Part shown: one piece after another, positions 9,961 through 21,261 of the stretch
Layout: each line of letters opens with the position of its first letter
Numbering within the stretch: position 1 is the stretch's first letter
DNA from: Toxorhynchites rutilus septentrionalis
Taxonomy: Eukaryota > Arthropoda > Insecta > Diptera > Culicidae
DNA length: 64,000 nt
Assembly (NCBI RefSeq): GCF_029784135.1
Contig: NC_073744.1
Location: 77,665,935-77,729,934, forward strand
Reading direction: 5' to 3'
The notes under the pieces: generated by a model
Databases searched by the model: none
Told to the model about the DNA's origin: nothing
Seen by the model: the letters and a program-made list of their open reading frames with translations, nothing else
Position numbers and translations under genes: made by a program

Positions 9961-10875
9961 CAGGGTGGGCCATTTAAAGTGGAAGCATCTGGCAACCCCA
10001 TAACTTTTGACAGAGATGTCAGATTAACAAATGTCATACCGCGTTGGAAGCGTCATTTCAGTACAATTTTAACCATGGAACAATACACACCTAAACAACG
10101 CGCTGAAATTGTTTAGCTGTACATTCAAAATAACTTCTCAATTGTGTTAACTAAACGTGCGTGGAAAAATAAAAATAAAGTTAAAACATCGCCTGGAGAC
10201 AACACTATAAGTCGATTATATGCCAAATTTAAATCGTCTGGTAGTGTTGGTAATGCCAGTCATGTGTCCAGACAACGACCAAGACGTTTCGACGAGAATA
10301 TTGATGCCGTTCGAGCCAGTGTTGCAGAGACTCCATCGACATCAGGTCGCCATCGTTCGCAAGAGTTAGGCATCGCTCGAACCACTCTCCGACGCATAAT
10401 GAATTGGACAATTACTGGTTCCAACAGGACGGCGCTACATGCCATACAGCGGCTGCCACGACCAAATTATTGCGCGAAATGTTTCCCGGAAGATTAATAT
10501 CGAAAAACGGCGATTATGACTGGCCACCGAGATCACCTGATTTGACGCCTCCTGACTTTTTTTTATGGGGATATTTAAAATCCAAGGTATACACTGGTAA
10601 ACCAAGGACCCTGGCTGCGCTGAAAGACAATATCCGACAAGAAATTGCTGCCATATCGGCCGAAACATTGGGCAAAGTGATGGAAAATGCCGAAAAAAGG
10701 GCACATTTTGCGGTCATGGCCAGAGGCGGTCATTTACGAGATATCATAATCAAAAAGTAGTTAGAACAAATCTCCTTGGACCAAAATAAATTAATTTCAA
10801 AAAAAAAATTAAAATTCCACTTCTTTACTTTGCTATTGCAAAAACAAATCCTTCCACTTTAAATGGCCCACCCTG
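9961..10875 (+). mobile_element. Internally deleted mariner-like element with intact ends
   Basis: Both ends carry the same terminal inverted repeat of about 25 bp, beginning CAGGGTGGGCCATTTAAAGT (9961-9985 and, reversed, 10851-10875). A TA dinucleotide lies on each side (9959-9960 and 10876-10877), the target-site duplication expected of Tc1/mariner elements. At 915 bp it is shorter than a full-length element of about 1.3 kb because the middle of the transposase is deleted. With intact ends it could in principle be moved by a transposase encoded elsewhere. It interrupts family Z. Confidence 0.93.
10075..10760 (+). pseudogene. Mariner-family transposase with internal deletion
   Basis: The frame starts at MEQYTPKQRAEIV (10075), a typical start for this insect transposase group. 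It meets a stop at 10114 (Lys codon expected), continues with TISRLYAKFKSSGSV, RASVAETPSTS and QELGIARTTLRRI (paired helix-turn-helix DNA-binding region), then jumps to DNYWFQQDGATCHTA. The block between, which carries the first catalytic Asp, is absent. The C-terminal half is open from 10404 to 10760: QQDGA holds the second Asp, and RSPDLTPPDFFLWGYLKSK holds the third, with 36 residues between them. The deletion junction, near 10400, also shifts frame. Inactive. Confidence 0.85.
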
Positions 10876-10934
10876 TATAAAAATCAACCACCTGTCCATT
10901 ATACCCCCATTGTCCGTCTTACCCGCGGTTCCCC

Positions 10935-11560
10935 TAATGTTTTTTCGTGTGCCGAACGGTCAAATACACAAATAATGAGCTGTTTTAAAAGCTGAAAAAT
11001 GTTTGTATGTGTGGGAGCAGACCTTTCTTCCTTTTTTTCTTTTGTTATCTCTTTTGGGGTTGTACACAAAAAAAAATCCAAACGATATCAACGGGGATCG
11101 AATCAAGGCGGCCTGGAATGCAAGACTGTTTTACACGAGTACGCTATCCACATAGCTACTGGTGCTATGGTGCCACTTATATGCGTGATAATATTACAGC
11201 TGATTATAAAATGAAGTTGGACGTTGTTTTCTGAGAGGAAAAAGAATAGTATAAACGAAAATCTATATCTTTCTCTGTCTGGACCGTGTATTTGGCAAAC
11301 TATACGGAAAGCTTCAATACGTGCTTTCATGAAATAGCATATATATTATACAAATGATATACAAGTATTGGGGAGTAGCGTATTTTATGCTATTTTTAGT
11401 TTAATGTGCTAAAAATTAATGTTGAGTGTAGACGCATAATTCAAATATGATGTACATTCTGTCAAATATATACCGGGAATTTGTAATTTTTTATCTTCCC
11501 ACTAAAGACGATTCTTGAACTTAAATGAACGCAATTCCTGGAAACATTATAAAAAGTGTT
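10935..11560 (-). repeat. Family Z core with an inverted tRNA-like segment
   Basis: Similar to 51050-51545 over most of its length (shared TTGGCAAACTATACG, TTATACAAATGATATACA and GTATTGGGGAGTAG). On the minus strand about 11172-11080 reads like a tRNA head: TAGCTATGTGGATAGCG (A-box-like), then TTGATTCGATCCCC (B-box-like). This suggests a tRNA-derived SINE or a tRNA-captured element in reverse orientation. No coding sequence. Confidence 0.6.
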
Positions 11561-12364
11561 TTGATGAGTGAATTTTTCATTGGAAAAAGTGTATTGCTTC
11601 AGAAGGTCATCATATAAATTTATAAGATAAATGAAGTGTTTTCTTTAAAAAACACAAATTTTTAGTATATGTTTGATAGAATGTATGGCAGAATTGTCGG
11701 GAAGAACTACTGTTTAGAAAAAAATAGCATTTTGAATATACCTTTACAAAAATTAAAATCAATATTAAAAATATTTATAGCTCAAAACACCGCAATTAAA
11801 AAGAAATTATTTTTTTCAACAGTGAACTCAATTTTTTTTATTCATTTTCTAAACAACTCAGGCATACATTACATCATATTTGAAAGTCAATGTTTCTGAA
11901 TATGTTCTTATAAAAAAATCAGTCGCTTTTTAAATTGGTCATATGATAATGGAAATTGTGATTTTGGGAATTCTCTTGTACGAAGTTTCGATATCGAAGA
12001 GGGTCGCGTCGAAGAGGGTCGCGAATATCGAAGAGGGTCGCGTCAAAATTGACTGTTTTTCGGCGAAGTTGGAGTAGAAATGTATTTACATGAGAAAATA
12101 TGAATTTGAACCTTACATTGCTTAAAAAAAATAATTAAAAATCAAAGCAGTACTGGGTTTCAAAATTGAAAAAAAAATTGATTCGTTCTGCTTTTACAAG
12201 ATGGCTAAAGTTGCTATAAATAGTGGACCGCGACAGCTGATTTTTGCTGACTCGCGAAATGTCGGCATCGGTCAACCAAATATTTTTTTACAAGTTTTGG
12301 AGTTGGGTAACAATTTCAATGGGAATAGGATTATTGACCAATTATAAATTTGTAACGAAACTAC
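11561..12364. other. AT-rich interval with a small minisatellite
   Basis: No gene. The phrase GAAGAGGGTCGCG occurs three times between about 11997 and 12048. The rest is unassigned. An ORF at 11669-11899 has no recognisable motif. Confidence 0.4.
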
Positions 12365-12607
12365 ATTTTCAACGTAGTAAAATTTAGTTTTTAAGTAACT
12401 AGCGTCATTTATTAATACTTAGTTAAGATTTCTTATGCCAAATAGAACGCCTTGAATGTATTCCGAGTGGCAAGCTCTAGAATACGCGTGACACAGTGCA
12501 AGTCGAAGGAAATTTCTCTGACGAAAAATCCTCCGGCCAGAACGGGAATCGAACCCGAACACCCGGCATGATAATGTGAGACGCTAACCACTCGGCCACG
12601 GGTGCAC
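12365..12607 (-). mobile_element. tRNA-derived SINE, type B
   Basis: On the minus strand the head reads GTGGCCGAGTGGTTAGCGTC (A box), then GTTCGGGTTCGATTCCCGTT (B box). A body follows with TCGACTTGCACTGTG, GAGCTTGCCACTCGGAAT and AAATCTTAACTAAGTATTAA. It aligns end to end with 58497-58755. The head resembles a type II (Ser/Leu-class) tRNA, but the anticodon arm is not tRNA-like, so this is a SINE and not a tRNA gene. Confidence 0.85.
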
Positions 12608-12639
12608 CAATGGTCCAATAAATCAATTTCTCTTTTCAT

Positions 12640-13335
12640 TTTTGAATAAATGACTTTCTTCAAATTCATAACTTTTGAACTGCTCGACCGATTCAGATGA
12701 TTCACATATGAAATCAAAGAGAATTATTGTTTTAAAATATCAAATTAAAAAAAAAATATTTCTATTTCTATATTTCTATTTTCTGTTCATTAAGTTATCG
12801 CAACCCAATACATCTTAACTTAAAAATCATAACTAAAAGAAGAAAAACAATGCCTCGCTGATTTTTGGATATTTAATGTAAAAAAACCTCAGCTTGCAAG
12901 AAAAAATATGAAAAAAGTGCCCTTAATCCTGACACCATATAAAATATAAAAAAAAACAAATACAAAAAGACAAAATAATTTTTCTTCAAAGTGATTTTTT
13001 TTCATAAGATTAGCTTGTTTGTTTGTTTTGATTCGATTCATAGATCATCTAAACCGGTTGAATAGTTCAAAAGTTATGAATTTTAGAAAAAAAAGTCGTA
13101 AAAAGTCATGTCCAATCTTAAATTACGAAAACAAAATACATTTTTTTCAAAACTGCAATTTATAGCTTGAAGTTAGAAAACTAGCTTGGTTTCAGTTTGA
13201 TATCTAAATCATCTGGATCAGACAAGTAGTTAAAAGGTTATAAATTTTTGAAAAAAGTCATTTTTGGAAAAAAAAAAAAGGGGAAACAATTTTTTTCGGG
13301 CCACCTAAAAATGAAAATGGGCACCCTAAGGAAAA
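12640..13335. repeat. Family F: repeated motif units
   Basis: Three copies of a motif like ATCATCTGAATCGGTCGAGC followed by AGTTCAAAAGTTATGAATTT, near 12660-12715 (reversed), 13020-13100 and 13195-13265, usually next to A-rich runs. Further copies lie at 29150-29240 and 38330-38475. Function unknown. It often sits beside the foldback family below. Confidence 0.55.
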
Positions 13336-13630
13336 ATAATAATAATGGTGTAATATTTGAATTATTTTATAATTATATATTTTAACTATTCCTTATTGGC
13401 ACCTATCTCACTAAAGCTTTCAGTCAACTCCTCCATCAAAAGTAATAGATAAGCTTGAAGTGTAGTATAAATAAGGGTATACCACAATAGTTCAAAATAA
13501 TGGACGCAGTGGCTCACACCCAACAGGGAAAAAATATTTTAATACAAAGGTACGAACAAAACAAAACTACCATTTTTCAGGAAAAAAAAATCTGAAAAAC
13601 ACTCTATCGGTTTGGCACGGAATGGCTGTA
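13336..13630. other. AT-rich spacer
   Basis: Nothing recognised. Confidence 0.3.
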
Positions 13631-14668
13631 TTAGGGTGCCAATGAAAATGGTCATCTCTAATTTCAAAACGTTACCTCATATAAAATGTTCACCACATTG
13701 AAAAAACACCCTATGCCAAATATCAGCTCAATCGGACTTGAGGAAAAGTGGCGCAAAGCGGTCAAAGTTTGAGTTTTTTGAAAATCGAAAAATTACCCAA
13801 GTTCCCCCCTCGCGGGTTTCGAAAATTTCGACACAAATTGACACACTAGGACTTAATTTTTTTTCGGAATACGAAACGTTTTGGGTACCAATAAAAATAG
13901 TTATCTCGATTTTTCATTCGGAACGTGCTGCGAAATGTTGATTTGCACGATAATATACCCTTTGCAAAATATGAGCTCATTCGAACTTCATTTATAAGTG
14001 TTATAGACGTAAAAATTTGAGTGTTTTTGAAAAACGAAAGATCACCGAAAATCGGGGTTTTGAAAAAAAAAATGTTGGTGCCAAATGTCTTAAAATTACA
14101 TTACTCGTCGAGATTTCCTGTTATCTCGAAAAAAAAATTGTCAAAAAATAATATTTTTTTTGGCATTTTGTCGCTTTTCTTGTCTGAAAAGTCGACTTTC
14201 AGATAACTGTAAATCTTGATGTGTTATGCAATTTTAAGACATTTGCCAAAATATATTTTTTTTAAAACTCCGATATCCGGTGATTTTTCGGTTTTCAGAA
14301 AACTCAAATTTTAACACTTATAAATGAAGTTCGAATGAGCTAATATTTTACACAGGGTATATTATCGTGCAAATCAACATTTCGCAACAAGTTCCGAATG
14401 AAAAATCGAGGTAAAAAAAGACCCGAAGTGTCTATTTTTGACAAAAAATTATTTTCGATATAACACTAGCATCAATTTTTTTTTTCGAAAAACCCGATTT
14501 CCCCCTTAGGTGATTTTTCGATTTTCAAAAAACTCAAACTATGACCGCTTTGCATCACTCTTCGTTAAGTCTAATTGAGCTGATATTTGGCATAGGGTGT
14601 TTTTTCGAGATGGTAAACATTTTGTATAGAGCAACTTTTTGAAATTTTAGGGTCGATTTAGCACCTTA
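13631..14668. mobile_element. Foldback element with two arms of about 480 bp
   Basis: The left arm (13631-14124) and right arm (14201-14668) are diverged reverse complements around a centre of about 75 bp. Matching blocks include TTAGGGTGCC/GCACCTTA at the tips, CACCCTATGCCAAATATCAG, GCGCAAAGCGGTCAAAG, GAGTTTTTTGAAAATCGAAA and AAATGTCTTAAAATTACAT near the centre. No transposase is present. Such long inverted-repeat elements are non-autonomous. Related arms occur at 40019-40440, 41750-41935 and 44865-45070. ORFs within the arms are meaningless readings of the repeat. Confidence 0.85.
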
Positions 14669-15570
14669 GGCTGTATACATGGATGAAATGCCTTAAAACG
14701 AGTTAATCAGAAAGAGGGTATCTTTGCTTCCACCCTCGATGTCGTCAATTTTGTCAAAGGCCTTTTTCAACCAGACAATCAGCTATGATTTCTTCTTCTC
14801 TAATAATCATAAAAATACAAAATGAATTATATGACCGGGTTGTTTTCTATACGCATAATAACAGCAGAATATATCCCTGGGACGATTAATCACGTCAGGA
14901 TTAATGTTCATAGTAAGCGCGATGAATAATGTAATGTACCGCTGGTTTGATTAGTTTTAGATGAGTTCCCTTGGTTACCTTCTCAGGTTGAGGTTGGATA
15001 AACGCGCGTAGTTGAATAACAAAATAAATCACCGGTTTAATTGATTTTAGAGAAGTTTTTTGGTTACCTTCTCAGGTTTCCCACAGTTAACTCTTCGCCG
15101 TCAGGATTTGATTTCAAGAAGAGTACATTCGATAAATAAAGGAGTATATAACTGATCCAATTGATTTTACATATTTTACGCTCATTCATTCACGCCATTG
15201 GTATCAAATATTTGTATCGAAGAGTTTTATTATTAAATTTCTTTAAGGTTTGTTCTCGTCGGCAATAAGTTCGTAGTTTTATTTTAACAATTCAGTACAT
15301 TTGAAACAAAAATATGAAAAGCTAGCCAAAATACACAATGTTATTTCGTTTTCCATTTCGGATATCACATGGGGTTTTGCACTCGCGGTGCCTTCAAATG
15401 AAGTGATTGTAGGGAAATACTGAGAAGTTGAATTCATTGAGGCTCTAACTGAATTTAATTCCTGTTTTTATAATGTAAATTTCAAATATTCGATTTTCAT
15501 TCCAGATTTCAAATTGAGGATCCGGATTTTAGATTATGGATCTGAACCAGTTATTTTGATTGGTTTTTAT
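14669..15570. other. Intergenic, with a partial tandem duplication
   Basis: Around 14940-14990 and 15030-15080 two similar blocks share GGTTACCTTCTCAGGTT and a preceding GGTTTRATTRRTTTTAGA, about 90 bp apart. Bases 15177-15290 resemble 25045-25150 (shared TTTGTATCRAAGAGTTTTAT). No gene recognised. Confidence 0.4.
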
Positions 15571-15596
15571 GTGTGTGTGTGTGTGTGTGTGTGTGT
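15571..15596. repeat. (GT)13 microsatellite
   Basis: Thirteen uninterrupted GT dinucleotides. Confidence 0.98.
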
Positions 15597-16370
15597 AGGT
15601 TTAATTAATTCCTTATTCATTATTAATTTATTAGTTTGAAAAATGAATCCAATTGTAAATTTCCGGTTTCCAAATGTTAGTATTAGAACTGAAAATTTCG
15701 AACTGAATGTTGTTGTTGCAATGGAGTGTTTTTTCGTAGTTTTGTATATAAATCAATGTAAATATAAGTTCGTGACATATTGTAGATATTTGTATCTAAT
15801 AAGAGGTTTATATATTCCTTCCCTTACCCTGGTGACTGTAAGGACGTGGCCGGCGTCGTTATTGACCATTTAAAGCTTGAATCACCGTAAATTGCACAAC
15901 GAGAATGATTTGCTTGTCCCAAGCGTCATTCTGTGTGTTCTTTGTGCAATTTGGTTGGTTCAGGTCAATCACGGAGAGCTACTACGAATTGTACAGTCTA
16001 CCCAATCTCAAGCTCTCTAATAATCATAAAAATACTCGTCATTCTCGCTATTGGATGACTATTCTTTGCTTCAAAAAGACAGATGAAGAACGATATCTAA
16101 TTTATCATCTATTTGGATGACTGTGTATTGATGGAATTCGTTGAAAAGGGTGTATCTGCCACTATATCACGTATTCTTATGATTATTTTATGTCGCCCTG
16201 TGAAAATATTCGAAGATGTCCAATTTGTGGTCACCATAATTTACGGAAAAAAACATTTGAAATCTGGCAGAATATTTTTATGTATGCATAACTCGAACAT
16301 ATCAACATATTCCCATATTTGTTTGTTTTGAAATAAATATAAATTAAAATAATTTATGATACAGGAAAAA
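15597..16370. other. Intergenic with a dispersed repeat fragment
   Basis: Bases 15981-16018 (ACTACGAATTGTACAGTCTA and the following CCCAATCTCAAGCTCT) recur in reverse at 46096-46130. Short ORFs at 15643-15873, 15905-16120 and 16113-16331 have no recognisable motifs. Confidence 0.4.
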
Positions 16371-17880
16371 TTTCAAAGCCACCCTGCCGTGGTCGTGGTT
16401 GTACAGAGAAACTTATCATAAATAATGCGAAGGGCATTTTCATGAACGCGCGCCTTCCTGTTTTCTAGCTGGAGGCCTACCTCAAGCCTATCTATAGAAC
16501 AAACCCATTTATCTACTGAAAATAAACTGGATTTTGGACCGACCCCAATTTGTTCGCCACAGCAGAACACTAGTTTCGCAGCGACAATATGCAATTTTTG
16601 GCCTTTGTAATATTTTTTCCACCGCACAAATTTGCATAAACAGTCGAATATTCAAATGCCCAAGTCTTCAATGTCAACCGTGTTTTTGCGCTGATTCTGA
16701 TAGGAAAGAGTGAATTTCGAGCTCCCTCCCCAGAAAAAAAAACAGAGCTCTCCTCGTTGGAACCACTCAGTGGATCACAGTAGCAAAAAAGTTTCCATGC
16801 GGAAGCATAACTGGTTCAGACGAGCGCAAGGCGGACAGTTATGATTCTAAGCATACTCCCCTTTATTCTGCGCCGCGAGTGATATCAGATAACATAGTTT
16901 CTCGCTTCATTCTGGAAGTCATCGTACTTTTGAGCACATATTTGTTACCCGACTTCGGGAATACTGTGACTTGAGCCCTCTCAAGTCATTCGCCGCGCGG
17001 AATAGAGGGGACTGTCCGGTATTCGATGAACAAGTTTTCTGGTTTATTTATAACACGGAGGAGAGCGGCGCAGAACTCACTTCGTATCGTTGGTTTGGCG
17101 GAGTCAGAACAAACATTGCAGGACTTTGAAACCTGAAACCAACACCCTTTTTCGGAAATACCTCACTTTTGGTTCGAGAGCACTTTTATTCTGAATCATC
17201 ATCGACTCGGTCACGAGACTGGCATTGGGGTCGCTTGTGGATGCTGATGCCTTACCTGAAAGTATAGAAGAAAGAGATACAAACATAATCAATAATCACC
17301 GTCATCATCATCACCATAAACAACAACAACGAGAGTGTTGGCGGGGCGAATCCCTGCCGCCACCGCCGTCGCCACCGAGACAGCATTATTTAGGATTTAT
17401 TGGTTACATTATCTTATCGGCGTGTTAATTAATCCTGTATTCGTGTGTAATCGCCCATCGCGAATGATTGATTTGAATATGAATGTTGTGTACTCATTGT
17501 CTTATTATCGTTGCATACAGCACGAGTATCCAGGTTGGGGCGGGACAGACTACAATAGCGCACCCATTGGGGAGCCCTATGAAAAACGCATACAGTTGTT
17601 TAGTTGATGGTTCAAATTCCATCGGAAATTATGCAATACAGAAACGCGCTTTCGTGAGAAAGGTTATCGTTCCATGAATAATTATATTCAGAGGTCATCA
17701 GTGCCATTTCGTTGGAATTCGCGAATGGAAAAGCCCCCTTTGCGAGACAAACAAAAAACCAATGCATTTCATAGTGCTCTGACGGTAGACTTGAAAAAAT
17801 ATGACATTTGTGACACAACTCAGCACACCTCAGCGATTTCAACACAGAGGTGCCAATTTTAAGGATGGCGAAACCAACTC
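16371..17880. other. GC-richer, repeat-poor interval
   Basis: Unlike its surroundings this stretch has no recognised transposon piece and contains GC-rich runs, for example near 17335-17385 (GCCGCCACCGCCGTCGCC). That makes it a candidate for 5' exon, UTR or regulatory sequence of a host gene. Several ORFs of 60-90 codons exist on both strands, and none shows a known domain. Confidence 0.3.
17167..17255 (-). other. Candidate internal exon of an unknown gene
   Basis: On the minus strand a strong pyrimidine tract (TTTGTATCTCTTTCTTCTATACTTTCAG without its first bases) ends at 17256. A donor GTGAGG begins at 17166. The 89 bp between read KASASTSDPNASLVTESMMI and onward without a stop. No homolog is recognised and no partner exon was found, so this rests on splice signals alone. 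Confidence 0.2.
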
Positions 17881-18875
17881 TGAACGTTGATAGTTGAATC
17901 CTCTCTGAAGCTTCATTTGCATCTGTACCCTATTGGGGCTCGAGAGCAAAGAAACAATGACATGCTATAGTTTTCAGAAATGATGCTGATTGTACGGATT
18001 TTATCATTTAACCCCAAACGGATCTATATCGATAATGGTCTATCTGAGTCAAGGTCCACCACTGACACTGACATCCATACTTTTTACAAAACAAATTCTC
18101 GTTCAGATACTTTTTTCTTCGCTCTACAATATAGAAATATTAGCTGACCCGACAAACCTTGTTCTGTCATATAAATTATTGCTATTGGATATGTTGTTTG
18201 TTAAATAAAAAATAATCAATGTATTGATGGTGTGTTTAACACGTTGAGCTCTAAATTGTTCTTGCTACGCTTTTCATTTAGCCTGCATGAAGAACATTTG
18301 CACGTTACATTGATCAAATTGAAGTAGAACAAGCATCACGCGAAACAAAATTAAAAGATAATCAAACTACTTGAACAAAAATAGGACTTAACTACAAATT
18401 GCTTTAATTAAAATGCTCATACATACTCTCTTAAGTGCTGCGGACGAGTCTGCACTAGATAGACTAGTGGGTTAAGAATTCTAGTGAGCTACATCTCGCA
18501 CGAAAAAAGAATTCCCATACTTAGGCATACGATTCCTTGGCAAAATATATTTTATGGACCGATTGCTTTGTGTGGTTCGTAATTTACTATACAGATAATT
18601 ATATTATCTCGTCTTCGAGATTCTATGTAAGAATTAACAGCAGCGAAGCTAGCTGAAGTTTACTAAAGGACATCCTATGAGGAAATATTGCAGGTGTGAA
18701 TCATGGGACTTTCTATTAAAGTTGAACAAATATCGCACACAGGAATTAAGAGCAATCTTGAGCTAATTGAAAGTGACGACATCGTCAAGTATGAAATCAC
18801 ATGCTAGAAAGTGGGGATGAATGAGGCTTTTAAACGATTTCAATTTAGTATCAGTTCCTAAAAATTATGATATCA
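17881..18875. other. Intergenic with a short Helitron-like end fragment
   Basis: Bases 18141-18180 contain TAGCTGACCCGACAAACCTT, the terminus of the Helitron-like family described next. Nothing else is recognised. Confidence 0.4.
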
Positions 18876-19855
18876 CTAGCTGACCCGGCAAACTTCGTCC
18901 CGCCCAAAATTTGTGTTTTGTTATCAATACCTTCAAAAATTCATGTTTTCTTACTATGAGCAAGTCCATGGGTCCAATCGCAGAACTGTTCATTGATTGA
19001 TCTTCTAATCGACCCCTTTGAATTTACCTTTTACTATAAAATCCTTGGTATTTCTAACAAAAATCATCATTATAATATCAGATTATTTTCAGATATAATT
19101 CTCGTTCAAGATTTTTCAACCACTTGCAAATAACATGTTTCTCCGTTACATGGAATAAATGTTTTATACAGAAAATATGATAGAATAAAGGAAGTCCTAA
19201 ATCGGACAATTCTTCCTCGAGTTTTGCTCTTATCAACACATCCGGCGATCCTTTTATTTGGTATAGATAGAAGAAGATACAGGAGTGCGTTCCATCACAT
19301 TAAATTCCATTTCCAGTTTCGAACAAAGATCAATTTCGCTATAGCAATCATCAAATGGACTAACCGCACTTGTCACTATGTAATTGTAGAACATATGAGG
19401 ATTACATTTTCCGAATTTAAACTAACCACCATAGAAACATTTATTGCACCCTAAAACCTCAGTATGCCTAATTTGGTTTCAATTGCATGAATAATTCTCG
19501 AGTAATGCAGAAATTTGTGTTTCATTTGTATGACAGCCCCCCCTTAAAGAGGGGGGGTGGAGAGTCTAGCCACCATAGAAACATTTATTGCAGTCTAAAA
19601 CATCAATATGCCTAATTTGGTTCCATTTGCCTGAATAATTCTCGAGTAATGAAGAAATTTGTGTTTCATTTGTATGGCAGCCCCCCCCCGCCCCATTAGA
19701 GAGGGGGAGGGGTCTCAAACCAAACTCTTCCCCGGCCCCAAAATCCCCTACATACCAATTTTCATGTTTATCGGTTCAGTAGCTTCCGAGTCTATAAGAA
19801 TCAGACAGACAGGCAGAAATCCATTAATATATTAAATTAATATATAATAAATAAT
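18876..19855 (-). mobile_element. Non-autonomous Helitron-like element
   Basis: On the minus strand its 3' end is GACGAAGTTTGCCGGGTCAG followed by CTAG at 18876, then a T outside. This is the CTRR-T arrangement of Helitron 3' ends. Towards the 5' side it carries GTCTGTCTGATTCTTATAGA, CTCGGAAGCTACTGAACCG, G-rich runs (the CCCCC tracts on +) and two tandem units with GCCATACAAATGAAACACAA. A stretch with GTGTTGATAAGAGCAAAACT follows. The 5' end is degenerate and AT-rich near 19830-19855. Two more members lie at 55181-57221 and 61812-62877. No Rep/helicase is present. The Helitron assignment rests on the termini only. Confidence 0.6.
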
Positions 19856-19863
19856 ATATATGT

Positions 19864-21261
19864 GAGCTATCCTCTGAGTATCAGTTCTTTCGCTGCGACC
19901 GTAATCCAGTTACCAGCCAATTTTCCAGAGGAGGTGGTGTACTTATCGCGGTAAAATCCAACTACTCGTGTGCTGTAGTACCGCTTGAGGACTGTGGCCA
20001 TCTCGAGCAAGTGGCTGTGCGCATTAGTCTGCTGTACAGAACACTATACATCGCAGCTATCTATTTGCGCCCCCTCTCCAGTCCGGCTCTCTACACGTCT
20101 CATACCAACGCGCTACAGACGATCATGGATGGATGTTCGAGTAAAGATGTAATCTTGGCACTAGGCGACTACATCCTCCCGCTTTTGAGTTGGGTCTTCG
20201 ATGAGGACATGAACGGCTATTTACCATCTAACGCATCTACGGAACAGGAACTGGCACTTACTGAACCGATGCTAAGTTTGGGATTAACTCAAGTGAATTC
20301 GCTTCCAAATTCGAACGGCAGACTTCTCGACTTGGCGTTCATAAGTGAACCGGACATCGCGAATCTTCTAGAGCCTGCGGTCCCGTTATTGGCAGCCGAT
20401 GAACATCACAAGCCCTTTGTTTTAAACATGGACGCCCTCTACAGTCCGGCCAACTTCTCTGACTATGCGTCTCTTCCACCTGAATTGAATTTCAGGTTGT
20501 GTAACTTTGACTCGTTGAACAACATACTGTCCTCTATTGACTGGCTTCAACTGCTGGAAGGAGGCTCGGTCGAAGTTATAGCTGAACGTTTCTACGACAA
20601 ATTGTATGAAGTTCTTTATGCGCAAATTCCCCTCAAACGACGTGTACTGAAGCCAATTCCGACGCAACCTTGGTGGACCTCTGATTTACGCAACTTTCGG
20701 AACGTACTACGGAAGGCACGCAAACGCTATTTGAGCACAAGATCAACAGAAGGTAAAAATAGTCTCAGATTAACAGAAACAATTTACAACGCATTATTGA
20801 GGTCCAGGTACGGAGAATATATACAACGAACTCAAGCAAATCTTAAGCGAAACCCATTGGCATTTTGGAATTACGTGAAATCGCATCGCTCAGGCAATCG
20901 CATCCCGGATACAATGGAGTTCGATGGAATCACTGCCAGCTCTCCTGGCGATGTCGCTCATCTGTTTGCGAGCTTCTTCCAGACAGTGTACAATTCAAAT
21001 TCACCGCCTCTGCACGGTGCAAGCTTCGATCGCATACAGGAGTACAATCTGAATATGCCAACGTTCAATTTCTCTCCGGATGAAGTCTTGAAAGCCTTGC
21101 GTGATCTAGATGCATCAAAAGGGCCTGGAGTCGATGGCATTCCTCCATCTCTGCTGAAACACTGTGCTCACTCACTCGCTTTTCCCGTCTCTTGCATATT
21201 CAACCGCTTTTCCCACCGTTTGGAAAAAGGCCTCAATAGTACCAATTCACAAAGCGGGTAA
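19864..21261 (+). pseudogene. Endonuclease C-terminal part and RT N-terminal region
   Basis: The frame is open from LSSEYQFFRCDRNPVTSQF through GGGVLIAVKSNYSC and LEQVAVRI to a stop at 21261. In the endonuclease (nicks target DNA to prime reverse transcription) the usual GDFN/GDYN block reads LGDYILPLLSW, so the conserved Asn is Ile. The DEHHKPF block near the end, equivalent to the catalytic SDHxP, retains Asp and His. From about residue 330 the RT begins (FSPDEVLKALRDLDASKGPG, VDGIPPSLLK). The last 20 codons are out of frame: the true reading shifts at about 21200. Confidence 0.85.
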
